A stretch of 64,000 bases of DNA from CAIMFV01 sp040757715. GTDB taxonomy: Bacteria > Pseudomonadota > Alphaproteobacteria > Caulobacterales > Caulobacteraceae. The notes below the pieces were generated by a model. The model was not told where the DNA came from and ran no database searches. It worked only from the letters and a program-made list of their open reading frames with translations. Position numbers and translations under genes: made by a program. How positions within the stretch are numbered: position 1 is the first letter of the stretch; every line of letters begins with the position of its first letter. The DNA is taken from NCBI GenBank assembly GCA_040757715.1, contig JBFLWS010000015.1, positions 16,721 through 80,720 of the forward strand, written 5' to 3'. Positions 46,633 to 55,844 of the stretch are shown here, in pieces.

Positions 46633-47918
46633 CCGCCCCGCTGGTGCTCAAGAACGCCCGACTGGTGGACCCGGCGAGCAACTATGACGGCCCCGGCAGC
46701 CTGGTCATCGCCGAGGGTGTGATCGTGGCCGTGGCGCTGAAGCCCGAGCCTGACAGCATCCCCGGCTCGGCCGAGGTGATCGATGTGGGCGGCGCCATGC
46801 TGGCCCCGGGCCTCATCGACCTGCGCGCCAAGACTGGCGAGCCGGGCGCCGAACCGAAGGAGACGCTGAAGTCCGCCAGCCGCGCTGCGGCCGCCGGGGG
46901 CGTGACCACCTTCGTCATCCAGCCGGACACCGACCCGGCCATCGACGACCCGGCCATGGTGGACTTCATCCTCCGCCGCGCCCGCGACCTCGAACTCGTG
47001 CATGTGCTGGTTGCCGGCGCCGTCACCCGCGGCTGTCACGGCGGCCAGATGGCCGAGCTCGGCCTCATGCATGACGCCGGCGCGGCCTATTTCAGCGACG
47101 GCGACCAGATCATCGCCGACACCAAGGTGTTCCGCCGCGCCCTCACCTACGCCAAGGCCTTCGGCGCACGGGTGGCGCACCGGCCGGCCGACCCGCACCT
47201 CACCAAGGGGACGGTGGCCACGGCGGGGGAGTTCGCCGGCCGCTACGGCCTGCCCGCCGCGCCAAGCCTCGCCGAAAGCATCATGCTGGAGCGCGACCTG
47301 ATGCTGGCGGAGATGACCGGCGGCGCGCTCTTGGTGGACCAGATCAGCACTCGCGACGCTTTGGAGCGCCTGGCCCGGGCCAAGGCGAAGGGCGTGGACG
47401 CCGTGGCCACTTCATCCATCAACCACCTGTCGTTCAACGAGTACGACATCGGCGACTACCGCACCTTCTATCGCATGGAGCCGCCCCTGCGCACCGAGGA
47501 CGACCGCCAGGCCCTCATCGCCGCGGTGGTGTCCGGCCTCGTGCCCATTATCGTCTCGGCGCACAATCCCGCCCCCGCCGAAGACAAGCGCCTGCCCTTC
47601 GCCGAGGCCGCGCCGGGCTGCGTGGGGCTGGAGACGCTGCTGCCGGCCTTGCTCGCCCTCTATCACTCCGGCGATGCGCCGCTCCTCGACCTCATGCGCG
47701 CGGTGACCTCGGCTCCGGCGGCGCTGCTGGGCCTGGAGAGCGGTCGCCTGGCCCCCGGCGCCCCGGCGGATCTGGTGGTGTGCGACCTCGACGCGCCCAT
47801 CGTCATCGACGCCGACAAGCTGATCTCCAAGTCCAAGAACTCGCCTTTCGACGGCCGGCGTCTGCAAGGCCAGGTGCGCCTGACCCTGGTGGACGGTCGC
47901 ATCGTTCATCAGGTTTAG
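46629..47918 (+). CDS. Dihydroorotase-like protein PyrC', probably non-catalytic
   Basis: A 429-residue amidohydrolase-fold protein with the dihydroorotase layout. The zinc HxH motif (normally DxHxH) is replaced: GLIDLRAKTGEPG has no His. The catalytic Asp region, normally TDHAPH, reads SAHNPAP. The structural GLETLLPALL and the NHLSFNEYD region remain. This is the pattern of PyrC' subunits that assemble with PyrB without catalysing. A true dihydroorotase would have to be elsewhere in the genome. It overlaps pyrB by 4 bases. Confidence 0.88.
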   Translation: MTAPLVLKNARLVDPASNYDGPGSLVIAEGVIVAVALKPEPDSIPGSAEVIDVGGAMLAPGLIDLRAKTGEPGAEPKETLKSASRAAAAGGVTTFVIQPDTDPAIDDPAMVDFILRRARDLELVHVLVAGAVTRGCHGGQMAELGLMHDAGAAYFSDGDQIIADTKVFRRALTYAKAFGARVAHRPADPHLTKGTVATAGEFAGRYGLPAAPSLAESIMLERDLMLAEMTGGALLVDQISTRDALERLARAKAKGVDAVATSSINHLSFNEYDIGDYRTFYRMEPPLRTEDDRQALIAAVVSGLVPIIVSAHNPAPAEDKRLPFAEAAPGCVGLETLLPALLALYHSGDAPLLDLMRAVTSAPAALLGLESGRLAPGAPADLVVCDLDAPIVIDADKLISKSKNSPFDGRRLQGQVRLTLVDGRIVHQV

Positions 47919-47983
47919 AGGCGAAACTACAACCTGCGCGACATGGCCCTTGCACGGGGGACGCGCTAAGGCGAGGATCAACC

Positions 47984-48703
47984 ATGTTTAAGACCTCCGC
48001 CCTCTTCGCCGCCGCTCTCAGTCTCGCCGCCAGCGCCGCCGTCGCTGCACCGGGCGCAAGCGCACCTGGCATAAGCGTCTCTGGCCCCGCCGCGCCCGCC
48101 AAGGCCGAAGGACCCTGGTACGGCTCGGAATATGTGCTGGGCGATCCCAAGGCCCCGGTGACCGTGGTGGAGTACGCTTCGGTGGTCTGCCCGCACTGCG
48201 CCCGCTTCGACGCCGACGTGTTCCCGAAGCTGAAGGCCAAGTACGTGGACACCCACAAGGCGCGTTATGTCTTGCGCGAGTTCCTGACCCCGCCCGAGGA
48301 CGTGGCCGCCACCGGCTTCATCCTGGCTCGCTGCCGTGGCGAGGCGGATTACCTGCCCATGGTGGAGGCCATCTTCAAGGCCCTGCCGGAGATGTTCGCC
48401 GACGGCAGGGGCGGCAATGTCGCGCCAACCTTGATGAAGGTGGCGGCGGCCCACGGCATCAGCCACGCCCAGTTCGACGCCTGCCTCAACGACCCCAAGG
48501 CCTCCGAAGCCATCAACAAGCGCATCGATCAGGCCATCGACGTGGCCAAGGTCACCGGCACGCCCACGGTGTTCGTCAATGGCCGCAAGGTCGATCCGGG
48601 TCTGGAGGAATACAACTTCGCCATGCTGGAAAAGGCGATCGACCCGCTGCTGGCCAAGGGCGGGTCCAAGACCGCGCCGACCTCTAAAGCGAAGAAGCAC
48701 TGA
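47984..48703 (+). CDS. DsbA-like periplasmic thiol oxidoreductase
   Basis: A 239-residue exported thioredoxin-fold protein. The signal peptide (1-22) ends AVAAPG, then a short Ala/Pro linker. The active site CPHC lies in EYASVVCPHCARFDADVF, and the cis-Pro loop is GTPTVFVNGRKV. It belongs to the DsbA/DsbG-like (thioredoxin_4) class. The frame is open far upstream inside pyrC', but the ATG at 47984, with AGGATCAACC before it, starts a proper signal peptide. Its TGA overlaps the plsY ATG. Confidence 0.92.
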   Translation: MFKTSALFAAALSLAASAAVAAPGASAPGISVSGPAAPAKAEGPWYGSEYVLGDPKAPVTVVEYASVVCPHCARFDADVFPKLKAKYVDTHKARYVLREFLTPPEDVAATGFILARCRGEADYLPMVEAIFKALPEMFADGRGGNVAPTLMKVAAAHGISHAQFDACLNDPKASEAINKRIDQAIDVAKVTGTPTVFVNGRKVDPGLEEYNFAMLEKAIDPLLAKGGSKTAPTSKAKKH

Positions 48704-49377
48704 TGACCCTGCTCGGCATGAACCTCTACGTGCTTCTGACGGCCCTCTTGGGCGGTTATCTGCTGGGCTCGGTCCCGTTCGGCCTGTTGCTGACCCGCAC
48801 CGCCGGGCTCGGCGACGTGCGCAAAATCGGCTCCGGCAACATCGGGGCCACCAATGTGCTGCGCACCGGGCGCAAGGATCTGGCCCTCGCCACCCTGGTG
48901 CTGGACGCGGGCAAGGCGATGGTTGCGGTGGCCGCCATGCGGGCCTTTGTCGGCGGACCTGAGGGTGACGACGCCGGCGCCATCGCGGGCGCGGCGGCCT
49001 TCCTCGGCCACCTGTTCCCGGTGTGGCTGGGCTTCAAGGGCGGCAAGGGCGTGGCCACCTTCTTCGGGACCATGCTGGTGATCGCCTGGCCGGTGGGCGC
49101 GGTGGCGGCGGTCATCTGGCTCGGCATGGCTGCGGTGTTCCGCCGCTCGTCCCTGTCTTCGCTCACGGCGGCGGCCCTGACGCCGGTGGTCATGGTGGTC
49201 TTCGGCGAACCGCGCTCCTATCTCGGCGTGTCGCTGTTCGTCGCCGTGCTGATCTTCTATCGCCACCAGGCCAACATTGAGCGCCTGCTGAAGGGCGAGG
49301 AGCCCAAGATCGGCGCCAGCAAGGCGTCCGCCGCGCCACCTGAACCGGCCAACGACCCCGCCAACGATCCGGCATGA
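48703..49377 (+). CDS. plsY: Acyl-phosphate:glycerol-3-phosphate acyltransferase
   Basis: A 224-residue inner-membrane enzyme making lysophosphatidic acid from acyl-phosphate. The signature loops are GYLLGSVPFGLLLTR, RKIGSGNIGATNVLRTG and GFKGGKGVATFFG. Five or so TM segments are visible, and an Ala/Pro-rich tail follows. It is coupled by overlap to the dsbA-like gene and to dprA (ATGA). Confidence 0.95.
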   Translation: MTLLGMNLYVLLTALLGGYLLGSVPFGLLLTRTAGLGDVRKIGSGNIGATNVLRTGRKDLALATLVLDAGKAMVAVAAMRAFVGGPEGDDAGAIAGAAAFLGHLFPVWLGFKGGKGVATFFGTMLVIAWPVGAVAAVIWLGMAAVFRRSSLSSLTAAALTPVVMVVFGEPRSYLGVSLFVAVLIFYRHQANIERLLKGEEPKIGASKASAAPPEPANDPANDPA

Positions 49378-50477
49378 GCCTGTCCCCCTCCGAGCGGCGC
49401 GATCGACTACGTCTCGCCCGCACGGAGAATGTGGGACCCGTGGCCTTCTGCGCCCTGATCGCCCGCTACGGCTCAGCCGAGCGGGCTCTCGCCGCCCTGC
49501 CCGAACTGTCGCGCCGCGGCGGCCGAGCGAGCCCGCTGCGACCGCTGAGCATCCCTGACGCCGAAGCTGAGATGGACCTGGCGGCCAAGGCTGGCGCCAG
49601 CCTCCTGGTGGTGGGCGATGCGGACTATCCCAAGCGCCTCGCCGCCCTCGACGCCCCGCCGCCGGCCCTGTGGACGCTGGGCCATCGCAGTCTCCTCGCC
49701 AAGCCAGCCATCGCCATGGTGGGGGCGCGCATCGCCTCCGCCGCCGGTCAGCGCTTCGCCCGCGGCCTTGCGAGCCAGCTGGGCGTCGAGGGCTTTGTCG
49801 TGGTGTCCGGCCTCGCCCGCGGCATCGACGGCGCGGCGCATGAAGGCGCCTTGCCTACGGGGACCATCGCCGTGCTGGCGGGGGGCGTGGACGACATCTA
49901 CCCGCCGGATCACGCCACGCTCTATCACCGCATCGCCGAGGCCGGCCTCATCGTGTCGGAAAATCCCATGGGTCGCACCGCCCAGGCCCGCGACTTCCCC
50001 CGACGCAACCGCATCATCTCCGGCCTCAGCCTCGGCGTGGTGGTGGTGGAGGCCGAGCTGCGCTCCGGGTCCCTGATCACCGCGAGGCTCGCCGCCGAGC
50101 AGGGCCGCGAGGTGTTCGCCGTTCCCGGCTCGCCCCTGGAGCCGCGGGCGCGCGGGACCAACGAGCTGATTCGCCAGGGCGCGGTGCTGTGCGAGGGTCT
50201 GGACGATATCCTGCGGGCGCTGGAGACCCTGCGCGACGCGGACGAGCCCGAGCGGGACGGCTATGCGCCGCCGCCCATCGATCCGGCGACCCTGGACGCC
50301 GCCGCCGATGCGCTCCGCGCCAAGGTGGAGGCGCTGTTGTCGCCCACGCCGATTCCCCGCGACGAGATCGTCCGCGCCCTGCAAGCGCCCCCCGCGGCGG
50401 TGCTGGCCGCCATGGTGGAGCTGGCCTTGGCCGGCCGCGCCGAACTCTTGCCGGGAGGTCTGATCGCCAAGCTCTAA
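49374..50477 (+). CDS. dprA: DNA-processing protein DprA
   Basis: A 367-residue protein that binds incoming single-stranded DNA and loads RecA in natural transformation. The Rossmann-like core has VGARIASAAGQRFARGLA, VVSGLARGIDGAAHEGAL, PRRNRIISGLSLGVVVVEA and GSLITARLAAEQGREVFAVPG (split as GSLITARLAAEQ and GREVFAVPGS). A C-terminal winged-helix domain follows. It overlaps plsY by 4 bases. Confidence 0.95.
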   Translation: MSLSPSERRDRLRLARTENVGPVAFCALIARYGSAERALAALPELSRRGGRASPLRPLSIPDAEAEMDLAAKAGASLLVVGDADYPKRLAALDAPPPALWTLGHRSLLAKPAIAMVGARIASAAGQRFARGLASQLGVEGFVVVSGLARGIDGAAHEGALPTGTIAVLAGGVDDIYPPDHATLYHRIAEAGLIVSENPMGRTAQARDFPRRNRIISGLSLGVVVVEAELRSGSLITARLAAEQGREVFAVPGSPLEPRARGTNELIRQGAVLCEGLDDILRALETLRDADEPERDGYAPPPIDPATLDAAADALRAKVEALLSPTPIPRDEIVRALQAPPAAVLAAMVELALAGRAELLPGGLIAKL

Positions 50478-50489
50478 AGTATTAATGCT

Positions 50490-50669
50490 CTAGCCTCGGT
50501 CGGCTTCAATCCGCCGCGCCAGGGCGGCGACTTCAGCGATGCGACCGGCTAGCGCCGGCTCGCCATCCTGTTTCGCCAGGACTTCTAGTTGCTCCAGCAT
50601 ATCGCGGATGAAGTCGAGCACCGATTCGGGCGGCCCAACCGCGTGGGCGTCATTGGCCGCAATGTTCAT
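50490..50669 (-). CDS. Small acidic/helical protein, 59 residues
   Basis: A 59-residue frame on the strand opposite dprA and topA. The ATG at 50669 has a GGAGGG Shine-Dalgarno 3 bases upstream. The protein begins MNIAANDAHAVGPPE and continues as an amphipathic helix pair (LDFIRDMLEQLEVLAKQ, RIAEVAALARRIEADRG), coiled-coil-like. No family was recognised. The strong ribosome site and helical composition argue that it is real. Confidence 0.6.
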   Translation of the reverse strand: MNIAANDAHAVGPPESVLDFIRDMLEQLEVLAKQDGEPALAGRIAEVAALARRIEADRG

Positions 50670-50841
50670 AGACCCTCCATTGGGTTACACAGCCCCAGAT
50701 AGCGTTACCACATTTTTCTCTTATTGCGAGCATTTTATGCGCCATGTTCAAGGCGCGTTGACACAGACCCACCCCAGCCCCACTTTCCGGCCCTTCGCCA
50801 AGCCTCGGCCTGCCCGGCCCACGAACTGCAATCAGAGGCCC

Positions 50842-53478
50842 ATGAACGTCGTCATCGTCGAGAGTCCCGCCAAGGCGAAGACCATCAACAAGTATTTGGG
50901 CTCGGATTTCAAGGTTCTGGCGTCCTATGGCCATGTCCGCGATCTTCCGGCTAAGGACGGTTCGGTCCGTCCTGATGAAGACTTTGCCATGAGTTGGGAC
51001 GTGGAGCCCAAGGCTGCAACGCGACTCAACGCCATAGCCGAGGCGGTGAAGGGCGCTGACCGACTGATTCTCGCCACCGACCCGGACCGCGAGGGCGAGG
51101 CCATCTCCTGGCACGTGCTGGAAGTGCTGCTGAAAAAGAAGGCGCTGAAGACCGCCAAGGTGCAGCGGGTGGTGTTCAACGCCATCACCAAGTCCGCCGT
51201 TACCGAGGCCATGCGCCATCCGCGCGATCTCGACATGGAGCTGGTGGAGGCCTACCTCGCTCGCCGCGCTCTCGACTATTTGGTGGGCTTCACCCTCTCG
51301 CCCGTGCTGTGGCGCAAGCTGCCGGGCGCCCGCTCGGCGGGCCGGGTGCAGTCCGTGGCGCTCCGCCTCATCGTCGAGCGCGAGCAGGAGATCGAGGCCT
51401 TCAAGGCGCAGGAATACTGGACCGTGGAGGCCGACGTCTCCGCCGGCTCCGATCCGTTCCTGGCTCGCCTCGTCAAGCACGAGGGCAAGAAGCTCAGCAA
51501 GTTCGACCTGCCCGACGAGGCCCACGCCCTCGCCGCCCGCCAGGCGGTGGAGCGCGGGCAGTTCCGCGTGGCCAGCGTGGAGAAGAAACCCGGCAAGCGC
51601 ACCCCGCCGCCGCCCTTCACCACCTCCACCCTGCAGCAGGAAGCCGCCCGCAAGCTCGGCTTCGCCGCCCAGCGCACCATGCAGGCGGCGCAGAAGCTCT
51701 ATGAGGGCGTGGACGAGAACGGCGGCCTCATCACCTATATGCGGACCGACGGGGTGCAGACCGCCCCCGAGGCTATCGAAGAGACCCGCAAGGTCATCGG
51801 CGATCGCTATGGCGCGCAATATGTGCCGGCCGAGGCCCGCCACTATCGCACCAAGGCCAAGAACGCCCAGGAGGCCCACGAGGCGATTCGTCCCACTTCG
51901 TTGGCCCGCCGACCGGAGACCCTGCATCTCGACGGCGATCTTGGCCGGCTCTACGACCTAATCTGGAAGCGGATGATGGCTAGCCAGATGGAGGCCGCCC
52001 GCATCGAGCGCACGGTCATCGACCTGGAGAGCGCCGATGGCCGCACCACCTTGCGCGCCACCGGCCAGGTGGTGCTGTTCGACGGCTATCTCGCCCTCTA
52101 CGAAGAAGGCCGCGACGACGCCGAAGACGACGAAGGCGGGCGCCTGCCCAAGGTGGCGGAAGGGGCCGAAGCCAAGGTGCACGCCGCCCGCGCCGACCAG
52201 CACTTCACCGAACCGCCGCCGCGCTATTCCGAAGCCAGCCTGGTCAAGAAGCTGGAGGAGCTGGGCATCGGCCGCCCCTCCACCTACGCCTCCATCCTCG
52301 GCGTGCTGCGCGACCGCGACTATGTCCACATGGACAAGAACCGGTTCATTCCGGACGACAAGGGCCGCATCCTCACCGCCTTCCTCACCCAGTTCTTCCA
52401 CCGCTATGTGGAGTACGACTTCACCGCCGCCCTGGAGGAGCGCCTCGATAAGGTCTCCGCTGGCGAGCTGCCGTGGAAGGAGCTGCTGCGCGACTTCTGG
52501 AAAGACTTCCAGGCGGCCATTGCCGGGGTGGGCGATCTGCGCGTGGCCGAGGTGCTGGACGCGCTGAACGCCCTTCTTGGGCCCCACATCTTCCCACCCA
52601 AGCCGGAGGGCGGCGATCCCCGCGCCTGCCCGGCCTGCGGCGAGGGTCAGCTGTCATTGAAGCTGGGCAAGTTCGGGGCCTTCATCGGCTGCTCCAACTA
52701 TCCCACCTGCCGCTACACCCGCCAGCTCTCCACCCCCGACGGCGAGGAGGAGAGCGCCGAGAGCGGCGATCGCGAGCTCGGCCTTGATCCCGTCACCAGC
52801 AAGATGGTGGCCCTGAAGATCGGCCGCTTCGGGCCTTATGTGGAGATGGCCGCCGAGGAGGGCGAGAAGCCCAAACGCTCCAGCCTGCCCAAGGGCTGGG
52901 CCCCGGCCACCATCGACCTCGACCGCGCGCTGAAGCTCTTGTCCCTGCCGCGCGAGGTGGGGCCGCACCCGGACGACGGGGCGACGGTGCTGGCCGGGCT
53001 CGGCCGCTACGGGCCCTATGTGCAGCACGACAAGACCTTCGCCAGCCTCGACAATATTGAGGAGGTGTTCGAGGTGGGGCTGAACCGCGCCGTGACCCTC
53101 ATCGCCGAGAAGCGCGCGGGGGGCGGACGGCCGCAACGGGGCGCCCCCGCAGCGCTGAAGGAGCTGGGCGCCCACCCCGAAACCGGCGAGCCGGTGAAGG
53201 TGATGTCGGGTCGCTATGGGCCCTATGTGACCTCTGGCGGGGTCAACGCCACCTTGCCCAAGGGCGCCGATCCGGCCGCCTTCACGATGGAGCAGGCCGT
53301 GCCGCTGCTGGCCGAACGCGCCGCCGCGGGCGGGGGCAAGAAGGCCAAGGGCAAGGCCAAGGCCAAGGCTGCACCTAAGGCCGCCGCCGCGAAAAAGGCT
53401 CCGGCCAAGAAGGCGCCCGCCAAGAAGCCCGCTGCGAAAAAACCGGCCGCCAAGAAGGTCGCGGCGAAGAAGGCCTAG
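50842..53478 (+). CDS. topA: DNA topoisomerase I
   Basis: An 878-residue type IA topoisomerase relaxing negative supercoils. The TOPRIM domain starts MNVVIVESPAKAKTI, with ATDPDREGEAISWH. Catalytic Tyr299 is in GLITYMRTDGVQ, and RSAGRVQSVALRLI is conserved. A zinc-finger-like CPACGEGQLSLKLG with CSNYPTCRY follows, then several GRYGPYV-type repeats. The end is a lysine/alanine-rich tail (KKAPAKKAPAKKPAAKK), a DNA-binding tail typical of alpha- and actinobacterial TopA. The frame is open upstream to 50539, but the conserved start is the ATG at 50842. Confidence 0.97.
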   Translation: MNVVIVESPAKAKTINKYLGSDFKVLASYGHVRDLPAKDGSVRPDEDFAMSWDVEPKAATRLNAIAEAVKGADRLILATDPDREGEAISWHVLEVLLKKKALKTAKVQRVVFNAITKSAVTEAMRHPRDLDMELVEAYLARRALDYLVGFTLSPVLWRKLPGARSAGRVQSVALRLIVEREQEIEAFKAQEYWTVEADVSAGSDPFLARLVKHEGKKLSKFDLPDEAHALAARQAVERGQFRVASVEKKPGKRTPPPPFTTSTLQQEAARKLGFAAQRTMQAAQKLYEGVDENGGLITYMRTDGVQTAPEAIEETRKVIGDRYGAQYVPAEARHYRTKAKNAQEAHEAIRPTSLARRPETLHLDGDLGRLYDLIWKRMMASQMEAARIERTVIDLESADGRTTLRATGQVVLFDGYLALYEEGRDDAEDDEGGRLPKVAEGAEAKVHAARADQHFTEPPPRYSEASLVKKLEELGIGRPSTYASILGVLRDRDYVHMDKNRFIPDDKGRILTAFLTQFFHRYVEYDFTAALEERLDKVSAGELPWKELLRDFWKDFQAAIAGVGDLRVAEVLDALNALLGPHIFPPKPEGGDPRACPACGEGQLSLKLGKFGAFIGCSNYPTCRYTRQLSTPDGEEESAESGDRELGLDPVTSKMVALKIGRFGPYVEMAAEEGEKPKRSSLPKGWAPATIDLDRALKLLSLPREVGPHPDDGATVLAGLGRYGPYVQHDKTFASLDNIEEVFEVGLNRAVTLIAEKRAGGGRPQRGAPAALKELGAHPETGEPVKVMSGRYGPYVTSGGVNATLPKGADPAAFTMEQAVPLLAERAAAGGGKKAKGKAKAKAAPKAAAAKKAPAKKAPAKKPAAKKPAAKKVAAKKA

Positions 53479-53545
53479 CGGCCGCTCCCCTCCGCTCATC
53501 CCGGCTATCGGCCTACGACGTTGGTCTTAAGGGACGGCGGGAAAA

Positions 53546-53594
53546 CTTGCCCTCGCCGCCACGTCCGTATAATTGTCCGACAAAATAAGTCGGA
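53546..53594 (+). promoter_or_regulatory. Promoter and palindrome before the GH27 gene
   Basis: A perfect -10 TATAAT (53568-53573) with CTTGCC (53546-53551) 16 bases upstream as a weak -35. Immediately downstream is the inverted repeat TCCGAC-N7-GTCGGA (53576-53594), which spans the likely start and reaches into the ribosome site GGAGG (53592-53596). It could be a sugar-responsive operator; no regulator gene is adjacent. Confidence 0.5.
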
Positions 53595-53606
53595 GGATGC
53601 AAGTTC

Positions 53607-54992
53607 ATGCGCACTGTGATGTCCCGTCTGGCGGCCCTGGCCCTGAGCCTCGCGGCCTCCACGGCCCTGGCGGCCGCCCCTGCCCCTGCGGCTTCGGTGG
53701 CGCCGACCCCGCCCATGGGCTGGAACAGCTGGGACTCCTACGGCTTCACCATCAATGAGGATCAGTTCAAGGCCAACGCCCAGGTGCTGGCCGGCCTGAA
53801 GGGGCTGGGCTGGAGCTATGCGGTGATCGACGAAGGCTGGTACATGCGCAACCCCGCCGGCGACAAGCTGGCCACGCGGGAGTACCAGCTCGACGCGCAC
53901 GGCCTGCTCATCCCCGACGCCAAGCGCTACCCCTCCGCCGCCGACGGCCAGGGCTTCAAGCCCCTGGCCGACTGGGCCCACGCCCAGGGCCTGAAGTTCG
54001 GCCTGCACATCGTGCGCGGCATCCCCAAGCAGGCGGTGGACGCCAATGTGCCGTTGGAGGGCTCGAGCTTCCATGCGGCCGACGCGGCGGACAAGGCCGC
54101 CACCTGCGCCTGGGACGACGGCAATTACGGCGTGGCCGACAACGCCGCGGGCCAGGCCTATTACGACTCCATGCTGCGGCTCTACGCCGGCTGGGGCCTC
54201 GACTTCCTTAAGGTGGACTGCATCGCCGACCATCCCTATCGGGTGAGCGAGATCCGCCAGATCGCCGAGGCCATCCGCAAGAGCGGCCGCCCCATCCTGC
54301 TCAGCCTCTCGCCGGGGCCGACCCAGCTCTCCCACGCCGAGGAGGTGCGCAGCTATTCGCAGATGTGGCGCATCGCCAACGACCTGTGGGACGGCTGGAC
54401 CTTCAAGCACGATCACCCGGAGGATGACTTCCCCAACGGCGTGCGCGCCTTCTTCGACTATCTGGCCACCTGGGCGCCCTATAACGGCAATGGCGGCTGG
54501 GCCGACGCCGACATGCTGCCCATCGGCGTGCTGCAGCCGAACCCGGGTCTTGGCGAATCGCGACCCTCGCGCCTGACCCCTGATGAGGCGAGGACCCTCC
54601 TCAGCCTGTGGGTCATGGCCCGCTCGCCCCTGATCCTCGGCAACAACCTCACCGTGATGGACGCCCCGACCCGGGCCCTGATCAGCAACGCCGAGGTCAT
54701 CGGCCTCGATCAGCGCGCCGGCGTCGGGCGCCCCGCAGCGCTGCCGGGCTTCAGCCCCGATCAGGCGCGGGCCTGGGTCTCCACCCCCGCCGGGGCCAAA
54801 ACCCCCGACACGGCGGCCCTGTTCAACCTCAGCGACGCGCCGCTGACGGTGAAGGTGGAGTGGCGCAAGCTCGGCCTCGCCCCTGGCAAGCTGCGCCTGC
54901 GCGAGCTGTGGACCGGGGAAAAGCTGGCCCCCGGCGCCGCCGCCGAACTCACCATCCCCCCGCACGGGGTGAAGCTCTTGCGGGTGATGTGA
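53607..54992 (+). CDS. Exported glycoside hydrolase family 27 (alpha-galactosidase-like)
   Basis: A 461-residue secreted glycosidase. The signal peptide (about 1-23) ends ALAAAP. The GH27 opening PPMGWNSWDSYGF is clear, with IDEGWYM, the nucleophile Asp in LDFLKVDCIADH, and a later Asp in NDLWDGWTFKHDH as acid/base candidate. A C-terminal beta-sandwich of about 85 residues completes it. Substrates are probably alpha-galactosides or related sugars; specificity is not readable. Its own promoter and terminator make it a single-gene unit. Confidence 0.9.
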   Translation: MRTVMSRLAALALSLAASTALAAAPAPAASVAPTPPMGWNSWDSYGFTINEDQFKANAQVLAGLKGLGWSYAVIDEGWYMRNPAGDKLATREYQLDAHGLLIPDAKRYPSAADGQGFKPLADWAHAQGLKFGLHIVRGIPKQAVDANVPLEGSSFHAADAADKAATCAWDDGNYGVADNAAGQAYYDSMLRLYAGWGLDFLKVDCIADHPYRVSEIRQIAEAIRKSGRPILLSLSPGPTQLSHAEEVRSYSQMWRIANDLWDGWTFKHDHPEDDFPNGVRAFFDYLATWAPYNGNGGWADADMLPIGVLQPNPGLGESRPSRLTPDEARTLLSLWVMARSPLILGNNLTVMDAPTRALISNAEVIGLDQRAGVGRPAALPGFSPDQARAWVSTPAGAKTPDTAALFNLSDAPLTVKVEWRKLGLAPGKLRLRELWTGEKLAPGAAAELTIPPHGVKLLRVM

Positions 54993-55003
54993 GGGGAGAG
55001 GGC

Positions 55004-55034
55004 GGGCGCCAAGCTCAGCACGGCGCCCTTTTTT
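55004..55034 (+). terminator. Terminator after the GH27 gene
   Basis: Stem GGGCGCC (55004-55010) / GGCGCCC (55022-55028) with an 11-base loop, followed by six T. It lies 12 bases after the GH27 stop. Confidence 0.85.
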
Positions 55035-55041
55035 CCGTTTA

Positions 55042-55067
55042 ATCCCGGCGATAAGCCGGGACCCAGG
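55042..55067. repeat. REP-like palindrome, copy C
   Basis: TCCCGGC-GATAA-GCCGGGA (55043-55061) followed by CCCAGG. Read on the minus strand it has the same TGGGTCC...GGAT outer frame as the elements at 39351 and 61251. It sits in the 242-base gap before the next gene; the rest of that gap shows nothing else. Confidence 0.55.
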
Positions 55068-55234
55068 CCTTTCGAGACTGTCGCTTCCTGGACAGACCTC
55101 AAGTCCCGCGTTGACTTCGCCACCCTTCGGGTCCGAAGGGATTGATCGGATTTGAATTGGACGCTTAGGCTTCGTGGAACGGGAGGCGACGAGCTTCCCA
55201 GACACCGCCCGCGCCCCTCAAGGAGGATCAAGCC

Positions 55235-55753
55235 GTGCGTCACCAGATCGGCCGCCTATGGCTTAAGGTCGCCGCCCTTTCAGGGATGCTCGCGATCATG
55301 GGCGGCGTCGCCGCCACGGCTGCGCCTCCCGCTCCTCAATTCTCATGCGATACGCTCGCCAAGGAGGTCCGCGTTCGGGGCGCGAAAAGCGTCGTCGATC
55401 GGCTATGGAATGCACAAGGCGCTGATAATTGGGACCATCTGCTCGATCAGATCGAAGCTGGCCGCCCCGCATGCATCCGGCTGGCGAAACTCTTGAAGCC
55501 AGGAACCGACGCCGGGAGCGGTGAAACCCTGCAAATTTCCCTAAGCTTGGCGCTGAAAACCAATCCGGCGGAAGTGCTGTCGCTCGGAGATAAAGTGGTC
55601 AAGGTCTCGGGGGCTTGCCAGGACAACCAGATCGAGCCGACGGCGGAGCAACATCGCGCGTTCCTGGCGCTCGCGCGCGCATCCGTCAGCAAGATTACCG
55701 AGCCAGACCTCATGGCGCGCCGCAATGCGTGCCTGAAATATCTGAACCAGTAG
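55235..55753 (+). CDS. Exported protein of unknown function
   Basis: A 172-residue protein with a signal peptide (about 1-29, ending VAATAAP) and a mature domain containing three Cys (SCDTL, PACIR, GACQD) and a fourth near the end (NACLKYL), possibly two disulfides. No family was recognised. The GTG at 55235 is well supported by AGGAGG 8 bases upstream. Confidence 0.75.
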   Translation: MRHQIGRLWLKVAALSGMLAIMGGVAATAAPPAPQFSCDTLAKEVRVRGAKSVVDRLWNAQGADNWDHLLDQIEAGRPACIRLAKLLKPGTDAGSGETLQISLSLALKTNPAEVLSLGDKVVKVSGACQDNQIEPTAEQHRAFLALARASVSKITEPDLMARRNACLKYLNQ

Positions 55754-55844
55754 GCGGCAAGCGCCGGCCAGAGCGTGCTCGGAAGTTGCCGCGGGCGCCC
55801 TAAATGTTCTTGCTTTGTTCACTATTGCGGCCTATCCTCGCCCC

